A DNA stretch of 16,886 bases from Bacteroidales bacterium (GTDB lineage: Bacteria > Bacteroidota > Bacteroidia > Bacteroidales > UBA7960), in assembly GCA_003557965.1 (NCBI GenBank), contig PWND01000246.1, positions 1 to 16,886 on the forward strand, in the 5' to 3' direction. This document shows, piece after piece, positions 1 through 7,761 of this stretch. The translations under genes were made by a program, and so were the position numbers. Below the pieces are notes generated by a model. The model was not told the DNA's origin. It did not search any database and saw nothing but the letters and a program-made list of their open reading frames with translations. Within the stretch, counting starts at the first letter, position 1; every line of letters begins with the position of its first letter.

Positions 1-2696
1 CATATCGTAACCTTCTTGGAGGAAAAGGAGCAAATTTAGCAGAAATGGTAAACATCGGAGTGCCGGTACCACCGGGCTTCACAATTACAACTGAAGCATG
101 TACTGCTTACAATGCTTTTGGGCGTGACTATCTTATTAAGTCATTACAGGCTGAAGCAGAAGAAAACATGGCAAGAGTTGAGAAAGAGATGAGTGCTAAG
201 TTTGGAGATCCTGAGAATCCTCTGCTTTTATCTGTTCGTTCGGGAGCGAGAGCTTCTATGCCCGGGATGATGGACACTGTTCTAAACCTTGGGTTGAATG
301 AAAAAACCCTGCAAGGGCTTATTAAGAAGACAAATAATGAGCGCTTTGTATGGGATTCTTACCGTCGTTTTATTCAAATGTATGGTGATGTCGTTATGGG
401 AATGAAGCCTGCTTCAAAAGAGGAGGAAGATCCTTTTGATGTTATCATGGAACATATGAAAGAGGAAAAAAGGGTAAAGTCTGACCAGGAATTATCCTCT
501 GATGATTTGAAAGAGCTTGTAAACAGATTCAAAAAGGCTGTAAAAGAGCAAACCGGCAAGGATTTTCCGGAAGATCCATGGGAGCAGTTATGGGGTTCGG
601 TATTAGCCGTTTTTGAGTCGTGGAATAACCCTCGTGCAACTTATTACCGCAAAATGCATAATATACCTGCAGAATGGGGAACAGCCATTAACGTACAGGC
701 TATGGTATTCGGAAACATGGGTGACACTTCAGCTACCGGTGTTGCATTTACTCGTGACGCAGCTACAGGAGAAAACATATTCAATGGTGAGTATCTTGTA
801 AATGCACAGGGAGAAGATGTTGTAGCCGGAATACGTACGCCTCGTGAAATTACAAAAGAAGGCTCATTAAGATGGGCAAAACTTCAAGGTGTTAGTGAAG
901 AAGTAAGAAAAGCAGAATATCCTTCTCTTGAGGAATTATTCCCTGAACTATATAAGCAGTTGTTTGAACAGCAGCAAAAGCTTGAAAATCACTATAAAGA
1001 TATGCAAGACCTTGAGTTTACCATACAAGAAGGTAAGCTTTGGATGCTTCAAACAAGAAATGGTAAGCGCACAGGTGCTGCTATGGTAAAAATTGCAATG
1101 GATTTATTCCGTGAGGGGAAGATATCTGAAAATGAAGCAATTCTACGCATGGAGCCAAATAAGCTTGATGAGCTTCTTCACCCTGTTTTTGACAGCGAAG
1201 AATTGGGTAAAGCAAAAGCTATAGCAAAAGGGCTTCCGGCTTCACCGGGTGCCTCAACAGGACAAATCGTATTTTTTGCTGATGACGCTGCTGAATGGGC
1301 TGCTCAAGGTAAAAAGGTAATTCTTGTACGCGTTGAAACTTCACCTGAAGACCTTAGCGGTATGGATGCTGCTCAAGGTATTCTTACTGCCCGTGGTGGT
1401 ATGACATCTCATGCTGCTGTTGTGGCAAGAGGTATGGGCAAATGCTGTGTGTCAGGTGCAGGCGGTGTTAAGATTAACTATAAAGACCGCTCTATGACTG
1501 TTGATGGCAACGTTTATAAAGAGGGTGACTTTATTTCATTAAACGGAACGACAGGTGCTGTATATGCAGGCAAAATTAAGACTCAAGATCCGGAATTAAG
1601 CGGCGACTTTGCTGAGTTAATGGAGCTGGCAGAAAAGCATACACGTATGAGCGTTCGTACAAATGCTGACTCGCCTAAGGATTCTAAAGTAGCTCGTGAA
1701 TTTGGTGCTAAAGGTATCGGACTTTGCCGTACTGAGCACATGTTCTTTGAAGGAGACCGTATTAAAGCTATGCGCGAAATGATCCTGGCAAATGATGAAG
1801 CAGGCCGCCGCAAAGCTCTTGACAAACTTCTCCCGATTCAGCGCGAGGATTTTGAAGGCATCTTTGAAGCAATGCAGGATCTTCCTGTAACTGTGAGATT
1901 ACTTGACCCGCCATTGCACGAGTTCCTTCCTCATGAAGAAGCTAATCAAAAAGAAATGGCAGCAGAAATGGGAATCACAGCTGAAGAGGTTAAAGCAAAA
2001 GTTGATTCGCTTCATGAATTTAACCCAATGCTTGGCCACAGAGGTTGCCGTCTTGGAAACACATATCCGGAAATTTCTGAAATGCAGGCAAGAGCTATTA
2101 TCGAGGCTGCAATCAATCTTAAGAAAAAAGGCATCAAAGCCATCCCTGAAATTATGATTCCTCTTACCGGAACCAAAGAAGAAATGAAGCTTCAGGAGCA
2201 GATAGTACGTGGTACTGTTGAAAAAGTGTTTGAAGAAAGAGGAGAAAGAGTGGATTACCTTGTTGGAACAATGATAGAAATTCCAAGAGCTTGTTTGATC
2301 GCTGATGAAATAGCGGAAACTGCTGAATTTTTCTCATTCGGAACAAATGACCTTACACAGATGACTTTCGGTTATTCACGCGATGACTCCGGTAACTTCC
2401 TGCCGGTTTATATTGAAAAAGGGCTTCTAAAGCATGACCCATTCCAGGTACTTGACCAGGAAGGTGTTGGACAGCTTGTTGAAATGGCAGTTAAAAAAGG
2501 CCGTGAAGGAAGAAATGGCCTTAAGATTGGAATCTGCGGAGAGCATGGTGGGGAACCAAGTTCTGTGGAATTTTGCCACAGGGTAGGTATGGATTATGTA
2601 AGCTGTTCTCCTTACAGGGTGCCAATAGCAAGATTGGCAGCAGCCCAGGCTGTTGTGCGTGAAAAAACAGGCGGTTCCAAACATTCTACAGCTTAA
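1..2696 (+). CDS. ppdK: Pyruvate, phosphate dikinase (5'-truncated by window edge)
   Basis: This enzyme interconverts pyruvate + ATP + Pi with PEP + AMP + PPi in the cytoplasm, either as a reversible glycolytic step or for gluconeogenesis. The open frame enters from base 3, and the 14 codons before the first Met (base 45) already encode the family's N-terminal RNLLGGKG-type motif. The true start is therefore upstream and about 15-20 residues are missing. Domain order is complete otherwise: N-terminal ATP-grasp nucleotide-binding part with SVRSGARASMPGMMDT; central swivelling phospho-histidine domain with GGMTSHAAVVARG (catalytic His codon at 1410-1412); C-terminal PEP/pyruvate TIM barrel with GLCRTEHMFF, FGTNDLTQM and GICGEHGGEP (catalytic Cys codon at 2535-2537). 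The key residues are all present and no frame break was found. It is followed by an intrinsic terminator, so it ends its transcription unit. Identification is secure; only the 5' end is unseen. Confidence 0.97.
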   Translation, partial: YRNLLGGKGANLAEMVNIGVPVPPGFTITTEACTAYNAFGRDYLIKSLQAEAEENMARVEKEMSAKFGDPENPLLLSVRSGARASMPGMMDTVLNLGLNEKTLQGLIKKTNNERFVWDSYRRFIQMYGDVVMGMKPASKEEEDPFDVIMEHMKEEKRVKSDQELSSDDLKELVNRFKKAVKEQTGKDFPEDPWEQLWGSVLAVFESWNNPRATYYRKMHNIPAEWGTAINVQAMVFGNMGDTSATGVAFTRDAATGENIFNGEYLVNAQGEDVVAGIRTPREITKEGSLRWAKLQGVSEEVRKAEYPSLEELFPELYKQLFEQQQKLENHYKDMQDLEFTIQEGKLWMLQTRNGKRTGAAMVKIAMDLFREGKISENEAILRMEPNKLDELLHPVFDSEELGKAKAIAKGLPASPGASTGQIVFFADDAAEWAAQGKKVILVRVETSPEDLSGMDAAQGILTARGGMTSHAAVVARGMGKCCVSGAGGVKINYKDRSMTVDGNVYKEGDFISLNGTTGAVYAGKIKTQDPELSGDFAELMELAEKHTRMSVRTNADSPKDSKVAREFGAKGIGLCRTEHMFFEGDRIKAMREMILANDEAGRRKALDKLLPIQREDFEGIFEAMQDLPVTVRLLDPPLHEFLPHEEANQKEMAAEMGITAEEVKAKVDSLHEFNPMLGHRGCRLGNTYPEISEMQARAIIEAAINLKKKGIKAIPEIMIPLTGTKEEMKLQEQIVRGTVEKVFEERGERVDYLVGTMIEIPRACLIADEIAETAEFFSFGTNDLTQMTFGYSRDDSGNFLPVYIEKGLLKHDPFQVLDQEGVGQLVEMAVKKGREGRNGLKIGICGEHGGEPSSVEFCHRVGMDYVSCSPYRVPIARLAAAQAVVREKTGGSKHSTA

Positions 2697-2739
2697 ATTA
2701 TATAAGCGTAATGAGAATATTGTAATGATTATTTACTGG

Positions 2740-2772
2740 AAATCCCGGGCAATATTACCGGGATTTCTTTTT
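2740..2772 (+). terminator. Intrinsic terminator of ppdK
   Basis: Perfect 9-bp stem AAATCCCGG (2740-2748) / CCGGGATTT (2758-2766) with a 9-nt loop, followed by CTTTTT. It lies 43 bases after the ppdK stop codon, the classic layout of a Rho-independent terminator. Confidence 0.9.
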
Positions 2773-3019
2773 AGTGAGGGGATTTAGTACTTTTGTTTTT
2801 TACTTTTATTAATACACAATAAAAGATCTAATTGAAATAATTTTGAATACAATTTTTTATCGCAACAGTGCGTTTAATTATGATAAAATATGCATGTTTA
2901 TAACGTTACACCAGCATATGAATATCTTGTTTCGTGTTCATCGGAATAAAAGCAACTTAAATTGAATACATGAATAGGCATAATACTAATATTCAATTTG
3001 ATAACACTAATTTACACAG
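2773..3019 (+). promoter_or_regulatory. AT-rich leader region with a 10-bp inverted repeat before the lipoprotein gene
   Basis: No gene is visible in this 247-base stretch. A perfect inverted repeat AAATTGAATA (2959-2968) / TATTCAATTT (2990-2999), with a 21-base spacer, ends 20 bases before the ATG at 3020. It could be an operator or a leader hairpin. TACTTTTG at 2788-2795 fits the Bacteroidota -7 pattern TAnnTTTG but has no good TTG at the matching distance, so I do not call a promoter with any confidence. Confidence 0.3.
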
Positions 3020-4480
3020 ATGAAAACTGTTTTACGCTTATTTTACCTAACAATAATATGTGTTCCCTTTCTGATGATTTCACAATCATGCAGAGATACT
3101 GATTTTGATACTGACCCTTCAATTAGCCTTACCTTTTCTGTTGATTCTTTGCTTTTTGATACTGTTTTTACTACTGTTGGCTCGTCAACGAAAAACTTAA
3201 AAGTTTATAATAATCATGACAACAGGGTGAAAATATCCAGAATCTGGGTTGATGAAGGAAGTGATTCTTTTTTTAGGATAAATGCAGATGGAAATAGCGG
3301 AAATTATATTGAAAATGTTGAAATAGGAGCTAATGACAGCATATATATTTTTGTTGAAGTCACTGTTGACCCTGTTAATCAAAACCTTCCACTAATCATT
3401 ACTGATAAGATAAACTTTGAGATTAACACTAATCACCAAAGTGTAGATCTTGTAGCATGGGGCCAGGATGCAAATTTTATAAGGCCAAATTATACTGATC
3501 CTGATAGTGGTATTTCATATCATTTAATTGAAGAAGATCAAGTATGGGATGCCAGCCTGCCTTACGTTTTATATGGTTTCGTTATAGTTGATCAAGACAG
3601 AACCCTAACTATCAGTGAAGGTGCACGTGTTCATTTGCACAATAATTCCAGCTTGATTTTTTTAAACGGCGCAAGCTTTAAAGTAAACGGGAGCCTTGAA
3701 AATCCGGTTAAGATACAAGGTGACAGGTTAGAGCCTTTTTATAGTGATTTGCCCGGACAGTGGGGAAGAATATGGATGACAGCAGCAAGTAAAGGCCATG
3801 AAATAAATCATGCAATTATTAAAAACGGCACTGTAGGATTGCATGTAGATTCAATAGGTAGCTTCACCCACCCAACACTAAACATCAAAAATACTGTTAT
3901 TAAAAATATGAGTTCTACAGGCTTGCTTTTACAAGGCAGCCATGTTGTTGCTGAAAATACTATTGTTGCTAATTGCGGTGAACATTCTGTTTATATTAAT
4001 ATCGGAGGGAATTATGAGTTTAACCATTGCACTTTTGCCAATTATTATTCAATAGGTATCAGGCAAACACCTATGCTGTACCTTAACAATTACTACTTTG
4101 ATGTTGATGGCAATGTGCAGATTAGAGACCTTGAGCGAGCTGTTTTTGGCAACTCTATAATATATGGCAGCCTCAATGATGAAATACTTTTTGATTTTTT
4201 CCCTGATGTTGGTGAGGCTAATTATAAGTTTGACCACTGTTTAATAAGAACAACGCTTGATATTTCAACGCCTGAGTTTATTAATGTTATTAAAAATCAG
4301 GCTCCACAATTCAATGATTTTTCCATTAATGATTATCGCTTAACTGATGATTCGCCAGCGATAAATGCCGGCAATCCTGATATTTCATCGCTAATCCCTT
4401 TTGATATTTTGGGAAATGAAAGAGTGCCACCCGGCGACATTGGAGCCATAGAGTATCATGAAATTGATGACAATAATTAA
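3020..4480 (+). CDS. Right-handed beta-helix lipoprotein (choice-of-anchor Q type C-terminus)
   Basis: A 486-residue predicted lipoprotein. A basic N-terminus and hydrophobic stretch lead to Cys24 (ISQSC), a loose Bacteroidota lipobox, followed by an acidic stretch (RDTDFDTD) of the sort seen on surface-exposed lipoproteins. Residues about 35-170 look like a beta-sandwich domain (SLTFSVDSLLFDTVFTTVGS, then VDLVAWGQDA). Residues about 175-430 contain short beta-helix coils (for example LTISEGARVHLHNNSSLIF and NTIVANCGEHSVYINI). The end, with SPAINAG and GDIGAIEYHE, matches the choice-of-anchor Q ending common in such proteins. Known relatives are uncharacterised cell-envelope proteins; no catalytic motif was recognised. 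It is followed 31 bases later by the DUF5063 gene, so the two probably share a transcript. The role in the envelope is inferred, not shown. Confidence 0.85.
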   Translation: MKTVLRLFYLTIICVPFLMISQSCRDTDFDTDPSISLTFSVDSLLFDTVFTTVGSSTKNLKVYNNHDNRVKISRIWVDEGSDSFFRINADGNSGNYIENVEIGANDSIYIFVEVTVDPVNQNLPLIITDKINFEINTNHQSVDLVAWGQDANFIRPNYTDPDSGISYHLIEEDQVWDASLPYVLYGFVIVDQDRTLTISEGARVHLHNNSSLIFLNGASFKVNGSLENPVKIQGDRLEPFYSDLPGQWGRIWMTAASKGHEINHAIIKNGTVGLHVDSIGSFTHPTLNIKNTVIKNMSSTGLLLQGSHVVAENTIVANCGEHSVYINIGGNYEFNHCTFANYYSIGIRQTPMLYLNNYYFDVDGNVQIRDLERAVFGNSIIYGSLNDEILFDFFPDVGEANYKFDHCLIRTTLDISTPEFINVIKNQAPQFNDFSINDYRLTDDSPAINAGNPDISSLIPFDILGNERVPPGDIGAIEYHEIDDNN

Positions 4481-4511
4481 TTTTTTGTGAATAGAAAATT
4501 GCTGTAAATTC

Positions 4512-5063
4512 ATGGATGAAAAGATTGACCATTCTAAACCTGTTTATTCAAAACAAGTACTTGAATTCATCACTGTTGCTAATGAGTATTGTTTGTTTTT
4601 TGAAAAAGCTGAAAACTATACATCAGATGATATAATAAGGTATTTTCACAAAATTACACCTTTGCTGTATCTTAAGGGTTCTGTGCTGCCACATGTTGAT
4701 GTAACAGATGAGCTTTTTAATGAAAGGTATGTTACTGAAGAACAATGGGAAAATATCTTTAAAACTCTCAGGGAAAAGTTTGGTGAAAGCGATTTATATT
4801 ATACTTTGGATCACAACAATGATTCAGAAGAATCGAGCCTTGCCGATAATATGGCAGATATTTACCAGGATATGAAAGACTTTGTCATGTTATACCAGAA
4901 ACCTTATGAGTATTCAAAAGAAAATGCTGTCAGTGAAATCCGGAGGCTTTTCCGACAACATTGGGGTATAAGGGTTTTAAGTGCACTAAATGCTATTCAC
5001 CGAATAATATTCAGGAGTGATATTGATGCTATGATCTTTCCTGACATAGAGCTACCTGAGTAG
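4512..5063 (+). CDS. DUF5063 domain-containing protein
   Basis: A 183-residue, probably cytoplasmic, mostly helical and acidic protein. It has no signal peptide or membrane segment. The overall pattern (LEFITVANEYCLFFEKAE near the start, ITPLLYLKGSVLP around residue 50, a C-terminal half with IRRLFRQHWGIRVLSALNAIH) matches the DUF5063 family of Bacteroidota, whose usual length is close to this. The biochemical function of the family is not known to me and nothing catalytic stands out. It lies 31 bases after the beta-helix lipoprotein gene on the same strand. It ends three bases before the stop of the convergent head-GIN gene, so read-through from either side would be antisense to the other. 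Confidence 0.8.
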   Translation: MDEKIDHSKPVYSKQVLEFITVANEYCLFFEKAENYTSDDIIRYFHKITPLLYLKGSVLPHVDVTDELFNERYVTEEQWENIFKTLREKFGESDLYYTLDHNNDSEESSLADNMADIYQDMKDFVMLYQKPYEYSKENAVSEIRRLFRQHWGIRVLSALNAIHRIIFRSDIDAMIFPDIELPE

Positions 5064-5066
5064 AAA

Positions 5067-5819
5067 TTATTTTCCAATTCTGCGAACTGAAGAAGATCCT
5101 GATGTTTTTACATCAACTACCGGATTTCCTTTAAATCTTATGTCACTAGCCCCACTTAGATTGCCGATAATTTTCTTATTAACGGTAATATTGATGTCGC
5201 TGGCACCGCTTAGTACAGCTTCTAATAAATCACAGGCAAAGGCATAGCTTTTCATATCGCTTGCACCACTGAGCCTGGCATTTGTATATTCAGAAAAACC
5301 GGTGATTTTCAAGTCTGATGCTCCCGATAATCTCACTTCAAGAAAAGCAAGGTCTGCTTCAAGCATAATATCTGATGCTCCTGAAGCCCTTATGCTAAAT
5401 GCATCACTTTTTACAGGATTTGTAAAAGAAACACTTGAAGCTCCACTAGCGCTTATACTTGTAAGCAAAGGCAAGGTTATATATACTTTCTGTGATTTTA
5501 CATTTCTAAGGGTATATCCTCTTTCTATGAATATTTTAAGCACATTATCTTCAACATCAGTATTTATTAGAGGAACAATATTGTCATCAGCCTTAACCTC
5601 AATGTGAAATTGTTCACCAATAGATACAACCAGGTCTAATGCATTGCTAACCTGAATGGCATTAAAAAGGCCAACGTCTCTAACTTCTGAAACAACATTT
5701 TTACTGCCTCTAACTCTTTCGGGTCCTTTTATACTAATCGAACATGAAGAAAAAAGCATTATCAGCATAATAAATACTGCTGAATTTGCTTTAAAGGGAG
5801 TGATTTCTGAAGTTTTCAT
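5067..5819 (-). CDS. Head-GIN (DUF2807) domain lipoprotein
   Basis: A 250-residue envelope protein of the DUF2807 'head GIN domain' family, described as putative auto-transporter adhesins. The N-terminus has a hydrophobic stretch ending LFSSC, so lipid attachment at Cys26 is likely. The mature part starts with the family's typical GSKNVVSEVRDVGLFNAIQVSNALDLVV. It is then built from a repeated beta-strand turn: SGAS, SGASD and SGSS recur seven times at 15-25 residue steps between about residues 125 and 245, consistent with a beta-solenoid stack. The molecular role is not established; adhesion or cell-surface scaffolding is only the family's label. The gene is convergent with the DUF5063 gene (3-base gap). 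It is separated from the GroES-like gene behind it by 127 bases with no clear promoter match. Confidence 0.85.
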   Translation of the reverse strand: MKTSEITPFKANSAVFIMLIMLFSSCSISIKGPERVRGSKNVVSEVRDVGLFNAIQVSNALDLVVSIGEQFHIEVKADDNIVPLINTDVEDNVLKIFIERGYTLRNVKSQKVYITLPLLTSISASGASSVSFTNPVKSDAFSIRASGASDIMLEADLAFLEVRLSGASDLKITGFSEYTNARLSGASDMKSYAFACDLLEAVLSGASDINITVNKKIIGNLSGASDIRFKGNPVVDVKTSGSSSVRRIGK

Positions 5820-5946
5820 AATTCTTGTTTTTAATTCATTAAGGATAAAATTTCGAATAATAAATACTCAAAAACATACCTTACTTTGATTGCATAAGAT
5901 TATGACGGACATGTATAGTAAAAAGTTACAGTAAAAACATGAGATT

Positions 5947-6333
5947 TTATTTAGAAGTAAGTTCAGGGTCCCTGATAAGCATCAGAATAGCAGAGTGAGG
6001 TACTATACAAAACTTTTCCCCATCAAACTCAATTTCATAAGAACTATCTTGCAGAAAAACAGCTAAATCACCCTCTTTAGCTTGTAATGCAAAGTATTTA
6101 AGGTTTTCTGATGGTTCCTGCCATGGTTCTGAACTATCAATTGGCGCAGGAATAGGATAACCAGGCCCGATTTTAATAACATACCCGGATTGAATTTTTC
6201 TCTTCTCTTCGACTCCGGGCGGAAGATATAACCCCCCGGGTGTTTTGGCCGATGCTGCCTTTGGCTTTACCAAAACCCTGTCACCAACCATTAAGAAACG
6301 GTTAAGGTCTTCTCCCTCTATTTTGAATAACAT
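5947..6333 (-). CDS. Divergent GroES-family co-chaperonin, orphan
   Basis: A 128-residue protein with the GroES beta-barrel pattern. VGDRVLVKP (about residues 16-24) is followed by the mobile-loop region KTPGGLYLPPG, then GYVIKIGPG, then EGDLAVFLQ and EFDGEKFCIVPHSAILMLI at the end. Canonical GroES proteins are about 95 residues. This one has an N-terminal extension (about 14 residues) and a longer insert of about 25 residues, PIPAPIDSSEPWQEPSENLK, where GroES has its short roof loop. No groEL lies beside it, so this is probably a second paralogue rather than the housekeeping co-chaperonin. Whether it docks on GroEL is unknown. The first Met (MLFKIEGED) was chosen because a well-formed promoter lies just upstream; Met15 is an alternative start that would give a more canonical length. 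Confidence 0.85.
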   Translation of the reverse strand: MLFKIEGEDLNRFLMVGDRVLVKPKAASAKTPGGLYLPPGVEEKRKIQSGYVIKIGPGYPIPAPIDSSEPWQEPSENLKYFALQAKEGDLAVFLQDSSYEIEFDGEKFCIVPHSAILMLIRDPELTSK

Positions 6334-6350
6334 ATCTCTGTTTTTTATTG

Positions 6351-6380
6351 CAAAAATAATTTAAATATAAAACCGAACAA
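6351..6380 (-). promoter_or_regulatory. Predicted promoter of the GroES-like gene
   Basis: Read on the minus strand: TTG (6378-6380), 19 bases, then TATTTTTG (6351-6358). This fits the Bacteroidota sigma-ABfr pattern TTTG-N19/21-TAnnTTTG. It would start the transcript about 10 bases before the ATG at 6333, giving a very short leader. Confidence 0.5.
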
Positions 6381-6430
6381 GTACCAGGTAGTATTTATTA
6401 GAAAAGATTTTTTGCGAATGTATATTTTGC

Positions 6431-6472
6431 AGAGACGTGCCTGTAGAGACAGGCCTGTAGGCACGTCTCTAC
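6431..6472. repeat. Compact inverted-repeat element (REP/MITE-like)
   Basis: Outer 12-bp perfect arms AGAGACGTGCCT (6431-6442) and AGGCACGTCTCT (6459-6470) enclose a 10-bp perfect palindrome ACAGGCCTGT (6449-6458). A second, competing pairing exists: GTAGAGAC (6443-6450) with GTCTCTAC (6465-6472). Intergenic elements of the GTAGAGACG...CGTCTCTAC kind are, as I recall, found repeatedly in Bacteroidota and cyanobacterial genomes. It sits in the 229-base gap between the GroES-like and ORF6N genes; nothing else is seen there. Confidence 0.7.
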
Positions 6473-6562
6473 GGGGATTGCCGATTTTTAGCTGCGTTAG
6501 CAGAGAAACATATATAGAAGTTGCATGTCAGGATGGATTATAAGCTGTAACGCACCGGGATT

Positions 6563-7435
6563 TTAATTTAATTTATCCAAAATCAATTTAGCATCAATTT
6601 CCAATTTGGAAAACGCAAACCATTTTTTACCAAGGTCTTTGAGAGAAGCACCTATGTGGTATAGTCCTTTATTGTCAATTATCAAAAATCTGTCGTGACT
6701 TTCATTGAACTGTTTTATTATAAGATTTTGGTATTGATTGTTGAATTTTTCAGCATCCTGCCGGAGTTTATTGGTAATGTTTTTTGAATAGATGTAAACC
6801 TCAACTCCTTGATTCTTTTTACTTAACAGAGTTAAGACTTTTTCATCAACGTAATTATCAATAAGAATTATTGATAATTCTGCACTTTTAACTAAATCCG
6901 AAACAAACACATGAGCATCAAAAACTTGTCCGTTAAAAAAGATGCCTTGTTTTGGTAGTTCTTTGCTTTCGAGGGCTTTGAATATTTTATTGAAATTATC
7001 ATCATGTGCAATCAGCTTTTGATCAATTCTTTGAAATTTTTCGAAAATATCTGCATTTTTCATCAAGAAGTGTCTCATTTCAACAAAAGCGTTAACGATT
7101 AATACACTCATTTCTATCGCTTTTTTACTTCTTAATACAGCAGAAAGCATTGATACTCCATGTTCTGTGAAAACAAAAGGCAAATATTTTCTGTGGCTTC
7201 CTCGCTTTGCTTCTAAGGTCGCAATTTGCGACCTTAAAAAATTATATTCCTCAGTATTCAATTTAAACATAAATTGTTCAGGAAAACGTTCTATATTCCT
7301 TTTGACCTGTTCATTTAACCTCTTAACATCTACATCATAAATCATTGCAAGGTCGCTATCCAACATTACCTGCTGTCCGCGAATTTCGAATATTTTGTTT
7401 TGTATGTCTATTGTGGATAATTCATTTAAGTTCAT
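6563..7435 (-). CDS. ORF6N domain-containing protein with C-terminal PLD-like domain
   Basis: A 290-residue protein. Residues about 10-100 form an ORF6N domain (a phage-type DNA-binding module related to KilA-N): FEIRGQQVMLDSDLAMIYDV, VKRNIERFPEQFMFKL, then KYLPFVFTEHGVSMLSAVL. A helical linker follows (about 105-160). The C-terminal part (about 165-285) looks like a reduced phospholipase-D fold, with SIILIDNYVDEKVLTLL and a single HKD-like motif, H247-D-R-F-L-I-I-D253, then GAS at 262-264. In the motif Arg replaces the usual Lys, so phosphodiesterase activity is uncertain. This architecture is frequent in Bacteroidota accessory regions and is usually called only 'ORF6N domain-containing protein'. 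It stands alone with its own palindromic upstream site, which suggests autoregulation. No partner toxin or antitoxin gene is visible beside it. Confidence 0.85.
   Translation of the reverse strand: MNLNELSTIDIQNKIFEIRGQQVMLDSDLAMIYDVDVKRLNEQVKRNIERFPEQFMFKLNTEEYNFLRSQIATLEAKRGSHRKYLPFVFTEHGVSMLSAVLRSKKAIEMSVLIVNAFVEMRHFLMKNADIFEKFQRIDQKLIAHDDNFNKIFKALESKELPKQGIFFNGQVFDAHVFVSDLVKSAELSIILIDNYVDEKVLTLLSKKNQGVEVYIYSKNITNKLRQDAEKFNNQYQNLIIKQFNESHDRFLIIDNKGLYHIGASLKDLGKKWFAFSKLEIDAKLILDKLN
7214..7236. repeat. 23-bp palindrome inside the ORF6N coding region
   Basis: TAAGGTCGCAA (7214-7224) and TTGCGACCTTA (7226-7236) are perfect inverted copies around one central base. It lies inside the ORF6N gene at the codons for the LRSQIATL segment, just before the conserved KYLPFVFTEHG block. 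It could be a protein-binding site or the footprint of a small insertion. Confidence 0.6.
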
Positions 7436-7441
7436 GATTCA

Positions 7442-7478
7442 ATATTTGTGTCAAAAAATATTTTTTTGACACAAATAT
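7442..7478. promoter_or_regulatory. 37-bp perfect palindrome: probable operator of the ORF6N gene
   Basis: Arms ATATTTGTGTCAAAAAA (7442-7458) and TTTTTTGACACAAATAT (7462-7478) are perfectly complementary over 17 bp around a 3-base centre. They begin 7 bases upstream of the ATG at 7435. On the minus strand the far arm overlaps TATATTTG (7472-7479), a -7-type TAnnTTTG element, and the same word recurs at 7489-7496. A regulator bound here would cover the promoter. The neighbouring ORF6N protein is the obvious candidate regulator, but that is inference. Confidence 0.6.
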
Positions 7479-7576
7479 AACATAAATACAAATATATCAG
7501 ACATAGCAATTAATATAATCGACAAAGACTCTTTGGTAAAAAATTTATTGTTATGTGAAAGGATGAAAACAATAAG

Positions 7577-7755
7577 CTAATAAGGTTATTTGTGAATATG
7601 GTTAATACTGTTCTACTAAGGTTTCAAAAAGCAAATAAGGTCTTTTCTGATATAGCTATAAAACTGCTTCGATAATTTTCAATGCATCCTAAAACCTTAT
7701 CTTCAAGCAAACCTTAGTAACCAATGAATCACCCCACAACATTGAACCTTATTAG
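7577..7755. repeat. Nested inverted repeats around a common centre
   Basis: Three nested word pairs share one centre near base 7667: CTAATAAGGTT (7577-7587) with AACCTTATTAG (7745-7755); ACTAAGGTTT (7615-7624) with AAACCTTAGT (7709-7718); ATAAGG (7635-7640) with CCTTAT (7695-7700). The spacing between successive words is almost equal on both sides (27 versus 26 bases, then 10 versus 8). Sequence between the words is not well conserved. It may be the remnant of a palindromic mobile element or a large, imperfect stem. Confidence 0.4.
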
Positions 7756-7761
7756 TTCTTT

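Noticed and set aside
5820..5946. Promoter for the head-GIN gene
   Set aside because: The nearest -7-like words on the minus strand do not match TAnnTTTG and no TTG is correctly spaced.
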